Shown one piece after another: positions 22,001-34,480 of a stretch of 64,000 nt of DNA. The DNA is taken from the NCBI GenBank assembly GCA_949317995.1, contig OX439043.1, positions 59,227,339 through 59,291,338 of the forward strand, in the 5' to 3' direction. Under the pieces are notes generated by a model that had not been told where the DNA came from, did no database searches, and saw nothing but the letters and a program-made list of their open reading frames with translations. The translations under genes were made by a program, and so were the position numbers. This DNA comes from Acholoe squamosa (taxonomy: Eukaryota > Annelida > Polychaeta > Phyllodocida > Polynoidae). Each line of letters starts with the position of its first letter. Positions within the stretch are counted from its first letter, which is position 1.

Positions 22001-23924
22001 TAGCACATTATCGCCTAATCTAGCATAAAAATACACGTTATACGGACGCTAAAGTGCTATGGTTCACATGTGTATATTCATTTTGTAAGAAGATCGTGTG
22101 CAATAAAGCTTCCTTATCATGAATTATACATTAGCTATCTTAAATTACATAGCTTACTTCAACTGCATTTAATTCTCAACAACAAAAACAGTTGTTGCAA
22201 GTGGCCTTATTCAATCAATCAAAAACGGCATTTGTTCTTTTCACTTTTTGATAGTTTTATGACTAATCATTTGTTGTTAATATAGGTTAGAAGTGAACTC
22301 TGAGTTCAGAATATTAGAATACTAAATACCACTAAAACCATTAAAGCTACTCAAAAGAAAAAGGCCCTCCTGCTAGTAACTACCACAGCTTCCTGTCAGT
22401 AACCACCGCAGAATGAACAGAGAAGTATTCTTAAGAACAACAAGTTCTATCCATAGGAAAACAGAAAAGGTTTTTGGTCATTTATTTTTATGTTTATAAT
22501 AAGTTGTTTTACATCATGTACATGTTCATAGGTCCTGCCCTCAGTGAGAAATGTACATTCAGTTTGATCATAAAAAGGGGTGGTGACGATAAATAATCCT
22601 TTTGAGAGGCCCACTCTTAGCACCCTATTGACGGCTATATTTCCGGAAATCTTCTGTTAATGTCCATTAATGGTTTTTCTCTTTTTTTTCTCTCTCTTGT
22701 GTCACTAAGCACAGCTCAGGAAGTGTTAAGTGGTAATTACCTTTGTTCATCAAATAGGCTCACTACACCTCACCAACCACAGGCAGAAACTGAAGAATGA
22801 GCTAACCACATGCACCCAGTCTTGCAGTGCTAAGGCTCAGATTGAAGTATGCCAGTCCCTAAAGGAATGTGGAAATCGTGGAAATCGACCCCTTGTCATT
22901 ACTAATAGCTAAGTGGCAGCTCACACTGGTTCAAACCGTGACAGGTCCTATGTAGAATCATGATTATGCTGCTGGTACGCGTTAAGTTGGGGGTATATAA
23001 TACTAAAATTAAGCCCAACTTATTATTTCACATTGGATAGTCTTGACACCAATTTAACCTGGTTTAATTGTTAATATGGTTCACATTGTGCCATAAGCTA
23101 TTACAACAGGAGCAGGCGAATGGATGATTTGAAAATCAAACAAAATTACAATAAACACTAAAAGAAATAAACTAAAGTGTCCAATGACGACTTAAAAAAA
23201 AGGGGGAAAAATCTATTTTGCTCAAAGCAATTTGGGGACTCGTGTGTACTAAGTGAGTTCTGGCAATCTAAACACCTATGGTAAATTCATATTCAGACGA
23301 TATACTCTGGAAATCTATACGTAAATGGGTTTAGCCTAGAAATAAAACTGACTTGCCAGGCACGCGTGGGGAATGCGGAAATGGGTTGTGAGGTATTTGA
23401 TGGGCACATTTTTGTGGTCGTTGTTATCTTAGCACCTTGATATGACACAGAACGTAAAGTGACCAGCAGATGATTGGTGGGTGTAATTCCGGGTGTCGTC
23501 AACTGCACTCAACAATTGAAGAAGTTTGGTAGCTTTTTTCGTGAATTTTTATGGAGGCACAACAGTTGTGGTGCAAAATCAACTTTTTCGTACAGCTTAA
23601 TTATAAGGCTTAGACATAACAGTAAAAAAAAAATCAGTCTAGATACAACAACATTTTGTTTAAAGTTCATATCATTATAATGTCATAATTTTGAAGGAAG
23701 TAGATCTGAGAACAATGCAGTCTCCCTACATAGTAATTAAAATAGACATTTCCGTCAATTAGTATTCATATTGCATACCATTAGATTGAATCTCAGACAC
23801 ATGTACATTAAGGCTGCCAAAAGATGTCAGTTTTATATCTGAGTGCCTCCACATTGCCAATAACTGTCCACTCACCGGTGCCCCTTGTATGGTTGACATC
23901 AAACAGTGGCAGGTGGTTATGGTA

Positions 23925-23962
<38 letters not shown>

Positions 23963-25535
23963 ATGTATATGTGCTGTATGAGTATATACATAAACAAATG
24001 AAGTACCATAAACCAGTAGTGCACTCCACTTACACACATAGCCACCACCGGAAGAAGCCTGCCCCCATGTATACCCACGTGACATACCAGCCCCCTGATT
24101 CAGGCCCTATCACCGCCACTATATACAATCCAGTGTCCTTCCGCCAACCTACATGTTGTAAATGGGGCACTATTTTCTGTCGGCGGCAGGATACTCCACT
24201 TGCTGCCTGAGGACCGGCTTCCTCGGCTGGACGATAAGGTGAACAACTACTGACCACAGGTATTCCGACCGGCATGCCTTGCGGCAGGCCTGACCCCTCC
24301 TGACCCCACCCACTTCTCACCCTAATACTACTACCCACTATATGAAGGTTGTCATGGGCTTTGTCATGTACGTCTCCATTTTATCCACGCCTCCCTGCTG
24401 ACTAGCGTAATACCTGTGCTCATGCCTTAGTGATCCACGTATTTTACTATTTTACGCCGAGATTTTGTTTCATTGTATCCACAAGGAGAGTATCAAGAGC
24501 TTTCATGTTATCTACACCCCTACATTCTTTTAGCAACTTGGGGGGGGGGGGCTTCAAGGGGTTCAGAGGTGGCCCTAGATATTACATAGCTTTAAGAATT
24601 TTGAAAATTATGGTTGTCATTTTCTTTTTTTCTGGGAGGAGGCACTATAGATTAGTCAAAGGAATATAAACACAGGTCACCCCCCACACTTTTTCAGTTC
24701 ATCAACCCTTTACATTCAGTTCCTTTTCCTGTTGCTGGATTCAATGGCGCTGCAAAGAACACAGTACATCCCTATAACGTTGTTTGGACCTTCTCACTAC
24801 AGCCTGGTGCCACCAGTTCTGAAGCTAATTCATTGATTGGTCCATCTTGTTGGGTATAGACTGAGATAATGTGTACATAGCTGACATTTCTGACTTGTGT
24901 GGTCGTGACCACCCTGTAAATAGTGATACCCACCACATATTGCACACACTTACATTATGGCAGATAACTATAATTATGAAGATGAAGGGGTGGGGTGTCC
25001 AGGGGGATATCCCTACATTATCTGTCATTGACCAATTTATTGTTACTGCATGGTTTCATTATCCATTTAAAGTGAAAAAAAATCATATAAAATCTGAATC
25101 TATTTAACCGGCTTCCTCATAAGCCAACACCTTGAGGAGGCTGGAAGGCCCCTGGGGGCCACCACCTACCTAGGGACTTATGTTGATCTACACATACATA
25201 TCTATTACATGTACTCATCATTTCCATCCTCCTAATTAAAAAGCCTTGTTTGTGTGCAGGGGCATGGATACATGGCTCAGACCCAAGTAGGGAAGCACAC
25301 AAACAGTTTTATGTAAGGCTGTAATACCCCTGATTATAATCGCATCCCATGAACACGTAATTTTTTATTTATTATAGGTTATATTTAGGTTATAGGCGAG
25401 AATATAGGACACATTGGGATTTCTGTGAATTTTGTGAATTTCTCAGCTGTTAGCCATCGAAACCAAATGGAGGAAGTTGCAGGAAACAATTCAAGTGTAT
25501 ACCTCCTCGATGATTAAGAGCTTACACCCTGCAAT
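19057..25535. other. Long unannotated stretch
   Basis: I see no exon with recognisable product, no RNA gene and no resolved transposon. It contains a (GT)n at about 23938-23962 and the string GGGGTTTTAAAAAATCGACGA at about 20986 (echoed at 54850). Open frames at 19685-20101 (minus) and 24030-24338 (minus) have no family resemblance that I know. Confidence 0.4.
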
Positions 25536-26275
25536 GATTAATGAGGGAGAAATTAAAAGAAAATGTTAGGTGGTTCAAGGTTAGGAGTGCATCCCTTTAA
25601 GGGGGATATGATGCCTCAAGATGAATGTTCCTTTGTTATCACCATGCACACCAATACACTGCTCTCTAGCAGACTCACCAGCACTGCATCGATGCATCAT
25701 GCTGACCCGTCGAGGTTATACCACCCCAAAGGGTCTGTCACAGTGGCTGATCCAGGATTCGGAAAAGGAGGGGGCGCGACCCCTTATTTTGAGTAGATTT
25801 TGGGGTCCAAAATAAGCAAATATTGTAAACTCCCCGTCTAAGTCTGCCACTGTGCATGACGCATGAATATAATACATCCCTCACTCCATGCACTCATGCA
25901 TCTTCATGCACTCATGCATCATGGTGACATAGGGAATCAACACACTATGCAGCCCTTGACGCATTAATGAGGGAGAAATTAAAAGAAAATATAATGGTTC
26001 AAGGTTAGGACTGCATCCCTTTAAGAGGGATATGATGCCTGGAGGTTAATGTTCCTTTGTTATCACTATATTATATATGCACCAATACCGTGCTCTCGAG
26101 TAGACTCACCAGCAGTGCATTGATGCATCATGCTGATCATTCGAGGGTGTATCATCCCTAAAGGCTCAGCATGATGCATGGGTATCATGATGCATTCCTC
26201 ACTGCCTGCACTCATGCATCATGGTGACCAAGGGGCCTGGTACATTAAAACACTATGTGGCCCTAGAATCCCTAA
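25536..26275. repeat. Tandem duplication, two units of about 310 bp
   Basis: Unit A (25536-25964) and unit B (25965-26275) both run ATTAATGAGGGAGAAATTAA, GGTTCAAGGTTAGGA, GCATCCCTTTAAG, GATATGATGCCT, and later CACTCATGCATCATGGTGAC and CACTATG..GCCCT. Unit A is longer because the MITE at 25741-25852 lies inside it. The units differ at many sites, so the duplication is not recent. Confidence 0.8.
25741..25852. mobile_element. CAGTGGCGGATCC-family MITE, copy with empty site
   Basis: Starts CAGTGGCTGATCCAGGATTC and ends TCTGCCACTG. It is 112 bp, with a GGGGGCGCGACCCC block inside. The matching place in unit B of the tandem duplication lacks it, which defines the insertion to within a few bases and shows it came after the duplication. 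It may be hAT-like by its CAGTG ends. Confidence 0.75.
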
Positions 26276-27268
26276 TTGTGTCTATTTACGGTGTGTGGTC
26301 GTGATCCCTATTCACCTCATGTTGCTGATCTAATAGCCACCAACAGGTGCCAACTGCAGCTTCCTCCTCACCACAAAAACCAAACACAAAAGATGAAAAG
26401 AACCTCCACACTTGGAGGGGACTTTGAGGATGAGGGAGGAAGAGGGGGGCTCCCAGGACAGGCGGTCGGTGTGGTGATGTTTAATAAGGACCATGGGTTA
26501 GAAAATAGGTCTAGACTCCCCCGCTTTATTGATCACAATACTTCAATAGAGAATACATGGTCTCCAGACTTGAAATTCAAACATAAAATATATTCAACCT
26601 ATATCAAATGTATCATCGCTGTTCTTTAATTTTCTAGCGTTATTGCCTTTCTTTGTAGGAGATATTGAAGGATTGTAATATATCTTTTTTTTGTGCAGGT
26701 GCTTTGTCATGGTTTCATAAATGCTGCCTTATCATATAGAAAAAGGTAATCAAATTTGTCAGTAGCAAAATGGATCACGCCTGTGGTACAACACCCAAAA
26801 GGCGGTGGAGCATTCACCCAAGAACTTTAAAGCCTGAAGCAAAGGTCGTTCAACTTTTCCTGAACACTACATTATTTTAATTCAGAGAGGGCCTGTAGGT
26901 GAGAGATAACTTTCGGGGATTGCGGCGTTATGTGTTACCAAATGATAGACAATATATTCACTTTACACATAGACTATCTCCTTCAATTGTGTGTCCAGTG
27001 CAATATCTGCTACCAAAAGGACAACGAGTGCCAAGCGTTAGAGATTTCACATTTAATGAGGAAGATCTTCATTCTGTCATATAATTTCCCTCTGCCAGGA
27101 GAAGAGTGCCAAATGAATGAAATGAATACTAATATCAATGTTTCTCTATACTGTACAATTAGAAAAGGGATGAAATGTCATGGTGTATCTTTCTAAGGAT
27201 GATAAGTAGCCCCTCCACAATGGTGTTTGTTACAAACTAACACACTGTGTTTTTTTTTTATTTTGCAG
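26276..27268. other. Probable FUOM intron sequence upstream of exon 27269
   Basis: No further FUOM exon was found. The 15-base pyrimidine tract and TTTTGCAG at 27250-27268 form the acceptor of the next exon. Confidence 0.5.
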
Positions 27269-27337
27269 TATTGGCTGATGCCCATTTCCCCACCACCTCC
27301 ATCTGCAGCCATGGCCCTAAGGAAATCAGAGCTGATG
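27269..27337 (+). CDS. FUOM: FUOM (fucose mutarotase), internal coding exon
   Basis: Fucose mutarotase interconverts the alpha and beta anomers of L-fucose in the cytosol, feeding fucose into the GDP-fucose salvage route; family FucU/RbsD. The exon is 69 nt, preceded by a T tract and TTTTGCAG and followed by GTAAGT. Read from its third base it gives LADAHFPTTSIC, then GPKEIRADG, which closely follows the human protein as I recall it (LADLNFPASSIC, GPMEIRADG), including the Asp of the family's D-A-x-F-P motif and the Arg of EIRADG. The first two bases (TA) complete a Val codon from the previous exon, expected after GHGDEI. A second frame is open here but gives a meaningless proline-rich peptide. 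The last G joins GC of the next exon to make Gly. The upstream exon was not found. Confidence 0.9.
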
Positions 27338-27487
27338 GTAAGTTTCTATGCTGGTAATTATATGTTCCTCAATGTTTCTGATTGTTTTGTTTATTGTGTT
27401 CTTTTGACCTATATGTATATTCAGTGCAAAATGTGATCTCCTTTAGGCGCCGTATATTCACTGGCTATAATTCTGTAGATGTATGAC

Positions 27488-27489
<2 letters not shown>

Positions 27490-27559
<70 letters not shown>
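27490..27559. repeat. (TA)n microsatellite
   Basis: About 70 bp of pure TA just downstream of the FUOM exon. Confidence 0.95.
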
Positions 27560-27562
<3 letters not shown>

Positions 27563-28851
27563 TGTTATTCTGCAATCATAAACCTTGTATAGAGCCGTTT
27601 ACATGTAAACAATATAGTTATAAAAGTATGTGTCACATTAGTTTACAAAAAAGACAAGATTTGTTTAAAGTACAAAAAGGTAAGCTATTCAATTGTAATT
27701 GCATACATGATTTGTATTTCAACTAGTGGTGCATGTACTTTAATCAGGGTAATAGCTTATTAATTCCACTGCCAGACAAGAGTGTGTTTTACATATTCCT
27801 GGAATTCAGTGTTTACCTCTGAAGATATATTATACAATTTTATTTACTTTGTCTCAAATATACACATTAGGGTTGATCCCTGGGGCTTAACGGTGTTCAG
27901 CAATGTAGGTGTATTACAGAGGCCATGTAGAAAGGTTTAGCCCGAAGAAAAATCCATTAGAAAATACGTCACAAAATGTTATATCATATATATGCAATAC
28001 AAGAATATTACTTGTATTCAAATCACTCTTTGGGCTTTTGCCAAATAAATCACTGGAGAATAACCTATAAGAGGTACAGGATTTGGGAGGGTTTCTGACA
28101 GAGTCTGGCAGATTTGCCCCTACTTTTTGCAAATAAAACGTTGTTGTTTACTGGATTTCAGTGTAAATTGACATGCAAATCACAACAATAATATACGATA
28201 AGCACTGGTCCCGCCAGAAACTGCCCAGAGACACACACCTACATTGTCCACACCGATTTGCTATATACATTAGGGACTCTAGGTGTGCTCGAAGGCAATT
28301 GGCTGTTAATTCTCTACCACCTCTGTATAGATCTACATAGCCCCATGGACCAAATCCTCAGACCCACAGACAGTCTACTGTATTAATCTATTTATCTGTA
28401 GAGGAATCGATACATAACGTTTTTATTATGGGTATTTTCTCATTTAACATGGCCATTTGACCCCACTGGCTTATGATATCTAATATATAGAAAAGAAAAT
28501 ACTTGAGATCAGGCAACTTTAGGCCCGCTACTTAGGTTTATATTTAGTATCCCCATTGGGTGATTATGGAAATCCTAAAGCCACAGACTTCAGGCGTTTT
28601 GGACTGATGCCCCAAGACGCCCTTCCGCTGATTTAAGAAAGACGGAAGAGACCCTCAGCTGACCCCACGATCTTAAGTGTTCCAATCAAAGTCAACCACT
28701 TCCTACACCTCTGCATCATATAGGCGAAAGGTGCAATAGCCTAGGTATACTGTGCAAACTCAATATCCTCCTAATGAGGTAATTTCCAAGGCTTCAAAAT
28801 CGGGCCTTTTTATTACCACTAAAATATATACATGTGTGAAATGATTTACCG
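27560..28851. other. FUOM: Intronic, nothing recognised
   Basis: AT-rich intron sequence without repeat ends or exons that I can identify. Confidence 0.4.
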
Positions 28852-29140
28852 TAGCCTAATACCTCGCGTATTTGACCCAAAAAAGACACACCTCGCGTAC
28901 AAGGCACCCCAGAATTTGTGGATTTTATCAAAAATAGTAAAAATATCATAACTTTTGTTTTACTCAATGAATGTGTAAACTGAAAAAAAAGTTATGGGGT
29001 AGCAGTTCATTTGATACTGCATAAGGTTAAATGTGAGTATAGGGTGGGCCTACACTTATCTTATAGCATGTGAAAACTTTTTTTTTATGACAGTCATGTA
29101 GAACACATTGTTGGACTACCGGGGGTAATTGCAATATTCC
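28852..29140. repeat. Truncated copy of TACCGTAAT family
   Basis: Starts TACCGTAGCCTAATACCTCG and continues through CACACCTCGCGTACAAGGC and TATCATAACTTTTGTTTTAC, matching the left half of the neighbour at 29172 at lower identity. No right end. Confidence 0.55.
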
Positions 29141-29171
29141 ATTTCTGCATAGATCTATATGAAACATTGAA

Positions 29172-29466
29172 TACCGTAATCTCCCGCGTATAAGGTGCAG
29201 CCCGCGTATAGGGCGCACCTAGAGTTTTGGAAAATTCTCAAAAATATGAAAAATTCATAACTTTGGTTCTACTGAATGAATTTTCAAAATTCAAAGACCT
29301 ATGTGTAACTTGGGCCCCATAGACCCCTCTAGGCCCCCATATATCCTATTATGGCTAAGGGGGCATGTAACATATCAAAAGAAAGGTCTTGGAGTCCCCC
29401 TTGTGGTTGCAATGAGAACTAAAACCCCCCATATAAGACGCGCCTTATACGCGGGAGATTACGGTA
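29172..29466. mobile_element. MITE with TACCGTAATCTCCCGCGTA ends
   Basis: The left end TACCGTAATCTCCCGCGTAT and right end TACGCGGGAGATTACGGTA are inverted copies, followed inside by AAGGTGCA/GCGCCTT. 295 bp, non-coding. The TA at both tips may be the target duplication. Worn relatives lie at 1220, 8525, 11330 and 28852. Confidence 0.8.
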
Positions 29467-30047
29467 GTTAGCCTTACCAACTACAATTTGGTAGTAGTAC
29501 AGCGTCGTGACTGGTCAGAAATTTGTGAATTTCCCAAAACCCCATTATTGTTCTGTTATGGAACTGCTATCTCGAGACAGCAGTTTAATGAGATCCATAA
29601 TCGAACACGCCGTTTACCTGGGCTCCAGATCTTCAGAAATCGAGTATAGAATCTGACTGGTTTTTCCCTCCCCTCCCACCCTTCTTGCCCGCTCAGACAG
29701 CTATAGTTGGGTCCTGACTGGTCATTTTGGCCAGTGGAGCAAATGTATATAGAGAATGCATGGGAGCTCATACCCCCTTGGTCCGGTCGCCATATGGTCT
29801 GCCCTAGATGGGTGTTGCCCAAGCGGAACGCTCCCTCCCTTCCCCGCAGTCCCCATCTTTGATTGGCTGCTACACCGCCGAGGCCGGCACCACTGCCACC
29901 ACGGCCTGCACCACCGCCCTCCCCGCTCCCCGTGATTGGCTGAAACTGGTGTGGCATGATCCCAGATCTTAAAGTAGGCATCATGTCAAGATTTTAAACA
30001 ATTTTTTTTTCGGCGGGGGTTCATAATTCGGACTTGTAGTACGTCTT
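29467..30047. other. FUOM: Intronic, GC-rich patch
   Basis: About 29810-29940 is GC-rich (CACCGCC, CACCACGGCCTGC). A long minus-strand open frame over it (29556-29984) is glycine- and arginine-rich and looks like a translation of biased sequence, not a gene. Confidence 0.4.
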
Positions 30048-30819
30048 ATTGCATTTGGCACATTCGATTTACCCTAAATTCATAGTTTTGCTTCTGGGGG
30101 GTCCTGCCCCTCAAAATTTTGATCTTTGCTCTCTAGTTTTCTTGCCATTAGTGTAAGGTGAAATCTGAGTTGACAATGACATTCACCAGCTTGAGCTACC
30201 CTTAAGTCAATATTTTGAAAGGAGACTGGCTTTATTGTTGCAGTACATATGGATTATTGTCACAACTCGTCAGTGTTTGTCTCATAGTGCCGAAAAATTG
30301 AAGGAAACTGTTAGATTTTAAGTAAGTATGACGACATGTGCTGTGCGGCCTGCATGGTGGGCCGAGATTAGCATCATCTCAGACCACCATGTCAGCGTGG
30401 CACCAGCTGGCAATACTGTCAATACTGCATGTTGTAGAGGTGTGTACATTTGCTAGTATAGGTCCTAATTATGCTGGGGAAAGGTCAAAATGGCCTGAAG
30501 ACCGAGATACCAGGCCGAGATACCTTGTTGGGCGATGTCTAAGCCTATGCTATCATTAATACCCTCAAAACATTGCTGTAGAGGCCAAAATTATCGATAA
30601 CTTTTGATACATTTGTCACAGTTGAAAATAAACATCATCACGATGATCGCCAGCTTGAGATTGCATTCAGCACGTTCGATTTACCCTAAATTCATAGTTT
30701 TGCTTCTGGGGGGTGCTGCCCCTCAAAGTTTTGATCTTTGCTTTCTAGTTTTCTTGCCATTAGTGTAAGGAGAAATCTGAGTTGACAATGACATTAGCCA
30801 GCTCGAGCTACCCTTAAGT
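30048..30819. repeat. Pair of 160-bp direct repeats, 612 bp apart
   Basis: 30048-30207 and 30660-30819 have the same length with no gaps and about ten differences (about 94% identity). Both contain CGATTTACCCTAAATTCATA and GTTGACAATGACATT. The 452 bp between show no coding capacity. They do not start TG or end CA and lack a visible flanking duplication, so an LTR-type element is not supported; a local duplication fits. Confidence 0.75.
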
Positions 30820-31854
30820 TATAGGTCACGCTATGGGAGAACTCCTATATGAGGTTTTTGACTCCCCCCAATCCCCTTTTACCAGTCCTGCACTGGCATG
30901 TACCCCCCATCCCTCAAAAAACCCTTTTTCAACCTCTTCCTGCCTTAAACATAGCCTTTTTTCGCCGGTTGAGTGCAAAATAGATAGCTTTGAGCTGAAG
31001 GTAGTGAGCATGCACACTGTGGTAAGGGCACAGGTGGAACAGCTGGGGGCGAAAATTAGCCCTAGTTGAACAAATTATTTCGCTTATTCTTTACTCCTAA
31101 ATGTTCATACAGACTGCAGGCAATATAAGAAACATGAAAATGTGGACCACAAAAATGTAGTCAGCAGGGGAAAGGGTATTCTGCCCATAGTTTAATGAGA
31201 TGGTTTGGATTTAAGTATTATAAATAATGCAGTTATTAATATTAGACCATAAAGCAGGAAACCTTCAGACCAATAAGGAATGGCTAGATATATGACGTTA
31301 TTGACGTCATGACCAACTATGACGTTAATGACGTCATGACATTTCTACCACTGGTCAATCAAAGTCCTTTAGATGAGGGAGGAATAAAATATGGCCAAAG
31401 GGCACTCTTCATTCTGAGGTCTTGACTATAGCCTCACACCCACGCAATCCTACCTTCTGCTTGGAGAGCATTGACCGGAAGGCTGCGGGCAAGCCTGCAG
31501 GGGCAGTGGCGTTCAGAAACATGGTTTGCGACATGGCGGGGGTAGCTCATCAGACCACATCACTTAGACCGCAGACACCACTGTCATCACCTGCACCCTA
31601 TTTTTTTAATTTTTTTATTTATCGATATGCCTTAAATAGAATATGACCAATATACTCTTTTTTCATCTTGACCGATTTGTTACTACCAACATTAGCCTAT
31701 TTCGCGCAGACCTAAGCTAACGGTGACATATCTGATTCCCTTTCCCATTGATCTAAAGTTGGCTCAGCCATGATTACATATAATTTTTCAGAGAGTACCA
31801 TGGGGGTATTATAGCAAAATATCTCAGCCCCCCTTCCATATAGAGTAGTCCATG

Positions 31855-31926
<72 letters not shown>

Positions 31927-33210
31927 TTCCTGGGAGAAATGGAAAATTTAAGAAAAACTAATAATGTAAAGTCATGTACATTATAATTGGAATTAGTTTG
32001 TAATCAGTGTGACCGATATCTTCTCCCATTTTTCTATAATTCCAACCATCATATCTAATGAAATACGTCCATTCCTCGTCGTACTGATTTTATATGATCC
32101 CCTTCTCACTTTTACATTTTCATCTTCTTTAATGGACATCTCCTGGGCGTTTTCTAAGTAAGGTTGTTGAATCCAACCCCCAAAACACACCACAAGGACC
32201 CCACACCCAGTGTTAGACAGTGCCCTGTCGCGTGCCATCAAAACCTCTGTCATGTCTGCACACCTGTTTGGAGAGTGGAACAGGGGTCTGTGGTCGGAAC
32301 GTGTAAAAAAAAGGTGAAAGGTGGATCTGACTTTGATAATGTCCTGTTCTTTGCTGTTTTCTTTGTGCACGAATAGAAGGGAACAAGAACATTGTATAGC
32401 TAGAGAAAGACCCTTTTTGTTGACATGAAGTCATGACTGTGGCTTTGATACACTTAAAGAAAAGTCACGATCCTATGATTACCTGCATGTTAAACTCTGT
32501 TAATGTGCCTTGCACATTATGCTTACAAGACCTGCAATCAGTTAACACAGATAAATACACATATGATACCAAGTTCATTTACTCCTTGTGCAGTTGGATG
32601 CGAGGAAATGTAGTGACGTGCAAATTCATCATGTATTTTTTTTTAATTAATGTAACATTGTATGCAGATAGATGAAGGTTGAAACAATAACTACATATAG
32701 TGTGATTATATCAGGCCCATAACTAAGGGGTTCGTCATTTCAACATAACCACCCGACCTATCTAATGGGAGTCTCATAGATCCGGGCCATCCTATAGTTG
32801 AGATCAAAAAGTGGAGATGAGTTATATGCCAGTTATCAGGGTCTTTAAGAAGAAAATAATAACAAAATAAATATTGTCCTCCGTGTATGGCCATTTGAAT
32901 GATGAATTAGTAGAGAAATAAAGGTCAGTCTGTGCATTTGTTAAATGAAATTTTACTAACTTCCAGAGTTTGTACTAGGCTTCCAATAAAAGACATGCTT
33001 CTGCACGCCCATAAAGAGGTACGCCGTACATATAACAACGTAGATTTATATACAAGGTAGACACGTTGTCTGCATCTGTATTGTCTAGTGTGGAGCATTG
33101 CTTATACCCAGAAAAAGACTCCTAATCCATTTATACCCCCACTTAGTGGTCCCTCTTATATAGGTATACCATGTATACATTGTGTAAGTGTGAACTGGTA
33201 CATTAGGTGC
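30820..33210. repeat. FUOM: Intronic; CRE doublet and (TA)n
   Basis: Includes the CRE pair at 31291-31340 (listed separately) and a (TA)n of about 65 bp at 31857-31922. Open frames at 31993-32434 have no recognisable product. Confidence 0.5.
31291..31340. promoter_or_regulatory. Tandem pair of TGACGTCA (CRE) sites
   Basis: A 27-bp unit (TATGACGTTATTGACGTCAT then GACC) is repeated, placing full 8-bp CREs at 31302-31309 and 31329-31336. The motif is the consensus for CREB/ATF factors. It may be an intronic enhancer element or a chance duplication. Confidence 0.4.
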
Positions 33211-33432
33211 AGGCCTCTCAGTAACGGTCAAATAGCACAACATACAACCTCTATCTGCTTGGGAACTGCCCTTACTCTATCAAAAAAATAATTACTAATA
33301 TTTATTCAGAATAATTTATCACCGCTGATTTGTGTAGGCGTCTCAGTAACTCTCAAATAACAGAGCACACATCCTCTATATACTGGAGAATTGTCTTTAC
33401 TAATCAAAAATGAAATTTAATATTTATCTATA
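33211..33432. repeat. Worn tandem duplication, about 124-bp unit
   Basis: AGGCCTCTCAGTAACGGTCA (33211) and AGGCGTCTCAGTAACTCTCA (33335) begin two units that share ACA..CCTCTAT, then CTTTACT or CTTACTC and AATATTTAT. Identity is moderate. Confidence 0.6.
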
Positions 33433-33479
33433 GGGATTACAGGTATTGCTGGCACTCGTAATGAACTCTTGTCATGATA

Positions 33480-34112
33480 TGTGGGCAGATGAGGGGAAAG
33501 GGCCGTCCCTGCGGGATTTTTAGTACTGTGTTTGGCCACTGGGGGAGCTACAACAACAATAAATGTGAAAAATAGACCAAAAATGACTACTATGTACTTT
33601 TTTACATAGAAAAAGATGGTTTTCTCAAAAATATTCTATTTTCTGGCACTTCCTGTCTATTTGGAATGTAAATAGAACGTTTTGAATCCAAAAAGACACT
33701 AAAATAGGGGTTCTCAGGTAAATGTGTTACCATGGCAACCAAAATAAATGTTGCAAATAGAAAAAAACACAGTGTCCGTTGATAGAATGATCCATCATGA
33801 TTCATATGCTGAAAAAAGCATATAGACACCATTTCTAGATCCAAAACTGTGCCCAAAAGTATGAGCAAGTTTGGTCATTTTTGATTGATTATTTAAATCA
33901 TTATGCTAATTAGATATCAAATCCAATGCAAACAATGAATAATACAGCTTATTGCCTATATTGATACAGTTATGTCATTCCATTTTTGTGAAGCAATATC
34001 TCCAAGACCAAAAGGGCTATCTGCAAGGGTGATACCTCATTTTAAAGCTGATAACTTCAATATTAAATGTCACATTTCACCTCGGAGGACCCTTTCCCCT
34101 CATCTGTCCACA
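33480..34112. mobile_element. TA-flanked MITE, ends TGTGGRCAGATGAGGGG
   Basis: The left end TGTGGGCAGATGAGGGGAAA and the right end, in reverse complement TGTGGACAGATGAGGGGAAA, are inverted copies of about 28 bp. TA lies at 33478-33479 and 34113-34114. 633 bp, AT-rich centre, no transposase. Confidence 0.8.
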
Positions 34113-34162
34113 TATTCTTAAAACCCAAACTTTAAAATCGTGTTTCAAGACTTGGGGACCTA

Positions 34163-34480
34163 AGGGAGTGATCATTTTTTAACAACAGGGGGGGGGCTGG
34201 TGGGATTGAGGGGGGGGTCAGAATTTTTTCAACCCCTTGACCAGGAGGGGCCAGAATTTTTTGCCCCCTTGACTAGGGGGGTCAAAATAATTTCACCTGT
34301 TTTCAGCGAAAAAGCCTGTGTGTTACTATAGGTTAAAAGGGCGCGTTCGCACGTGCTTTTCGCCTCCCGAGGGGGGGTCGGAAAACTTTTGACCCGTTGA
34401 GAGGGGGGGCTGGAATTTTTTTCACGCGTCCATGCGCAAACCCACCATCCCCCCCTGTTGTTAAAAAATGATCACTCCCT
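34163..34480. mobile_element. G-rich TA-flanked MITE, copy 2
   Basis: AGGGAGTGATCATTTT at both ends in inverted order, TA at 34161-34162 and 34481-34482, and the same internal order as the copy at 9032-9353 (AACAGGGGG, GGTGGG, GTCAGAATTTTTTC, TTACTATAGG). Confidence 0.85.

Noticed and set aside
22750-22912. Cysteine-bearing open frame after a CAAATAG
   Set aside because: No family resemblance and no donor; ends at a plain stop.
26700-26746. Exon-like 47-nt segment after TTTTTTGTGCAG, ending before GTAATC
   Set aside because: Only one frame is open and its phase cannot join the FUOM exon at 27269; weak donor; peptide not recognised.
27227-27436. Open frame covering the FUOM exon in another frame (proline-rich)
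   Set aside because: It runs through both splice sites into intron; the frame matching FUOM is different.
29556-29984. Minus-strand open frame of 142 codons, glycine-rich
   Set aside because: Composition follows a GC-rich patch and no family is recognised; lies inside the FUOM intron.
30048-30819. Direct repeats considered as terminal repeats of a small LTR-type element
   Set aside because: No TG..CA ends, no primer-binding site and no flanking duplication.
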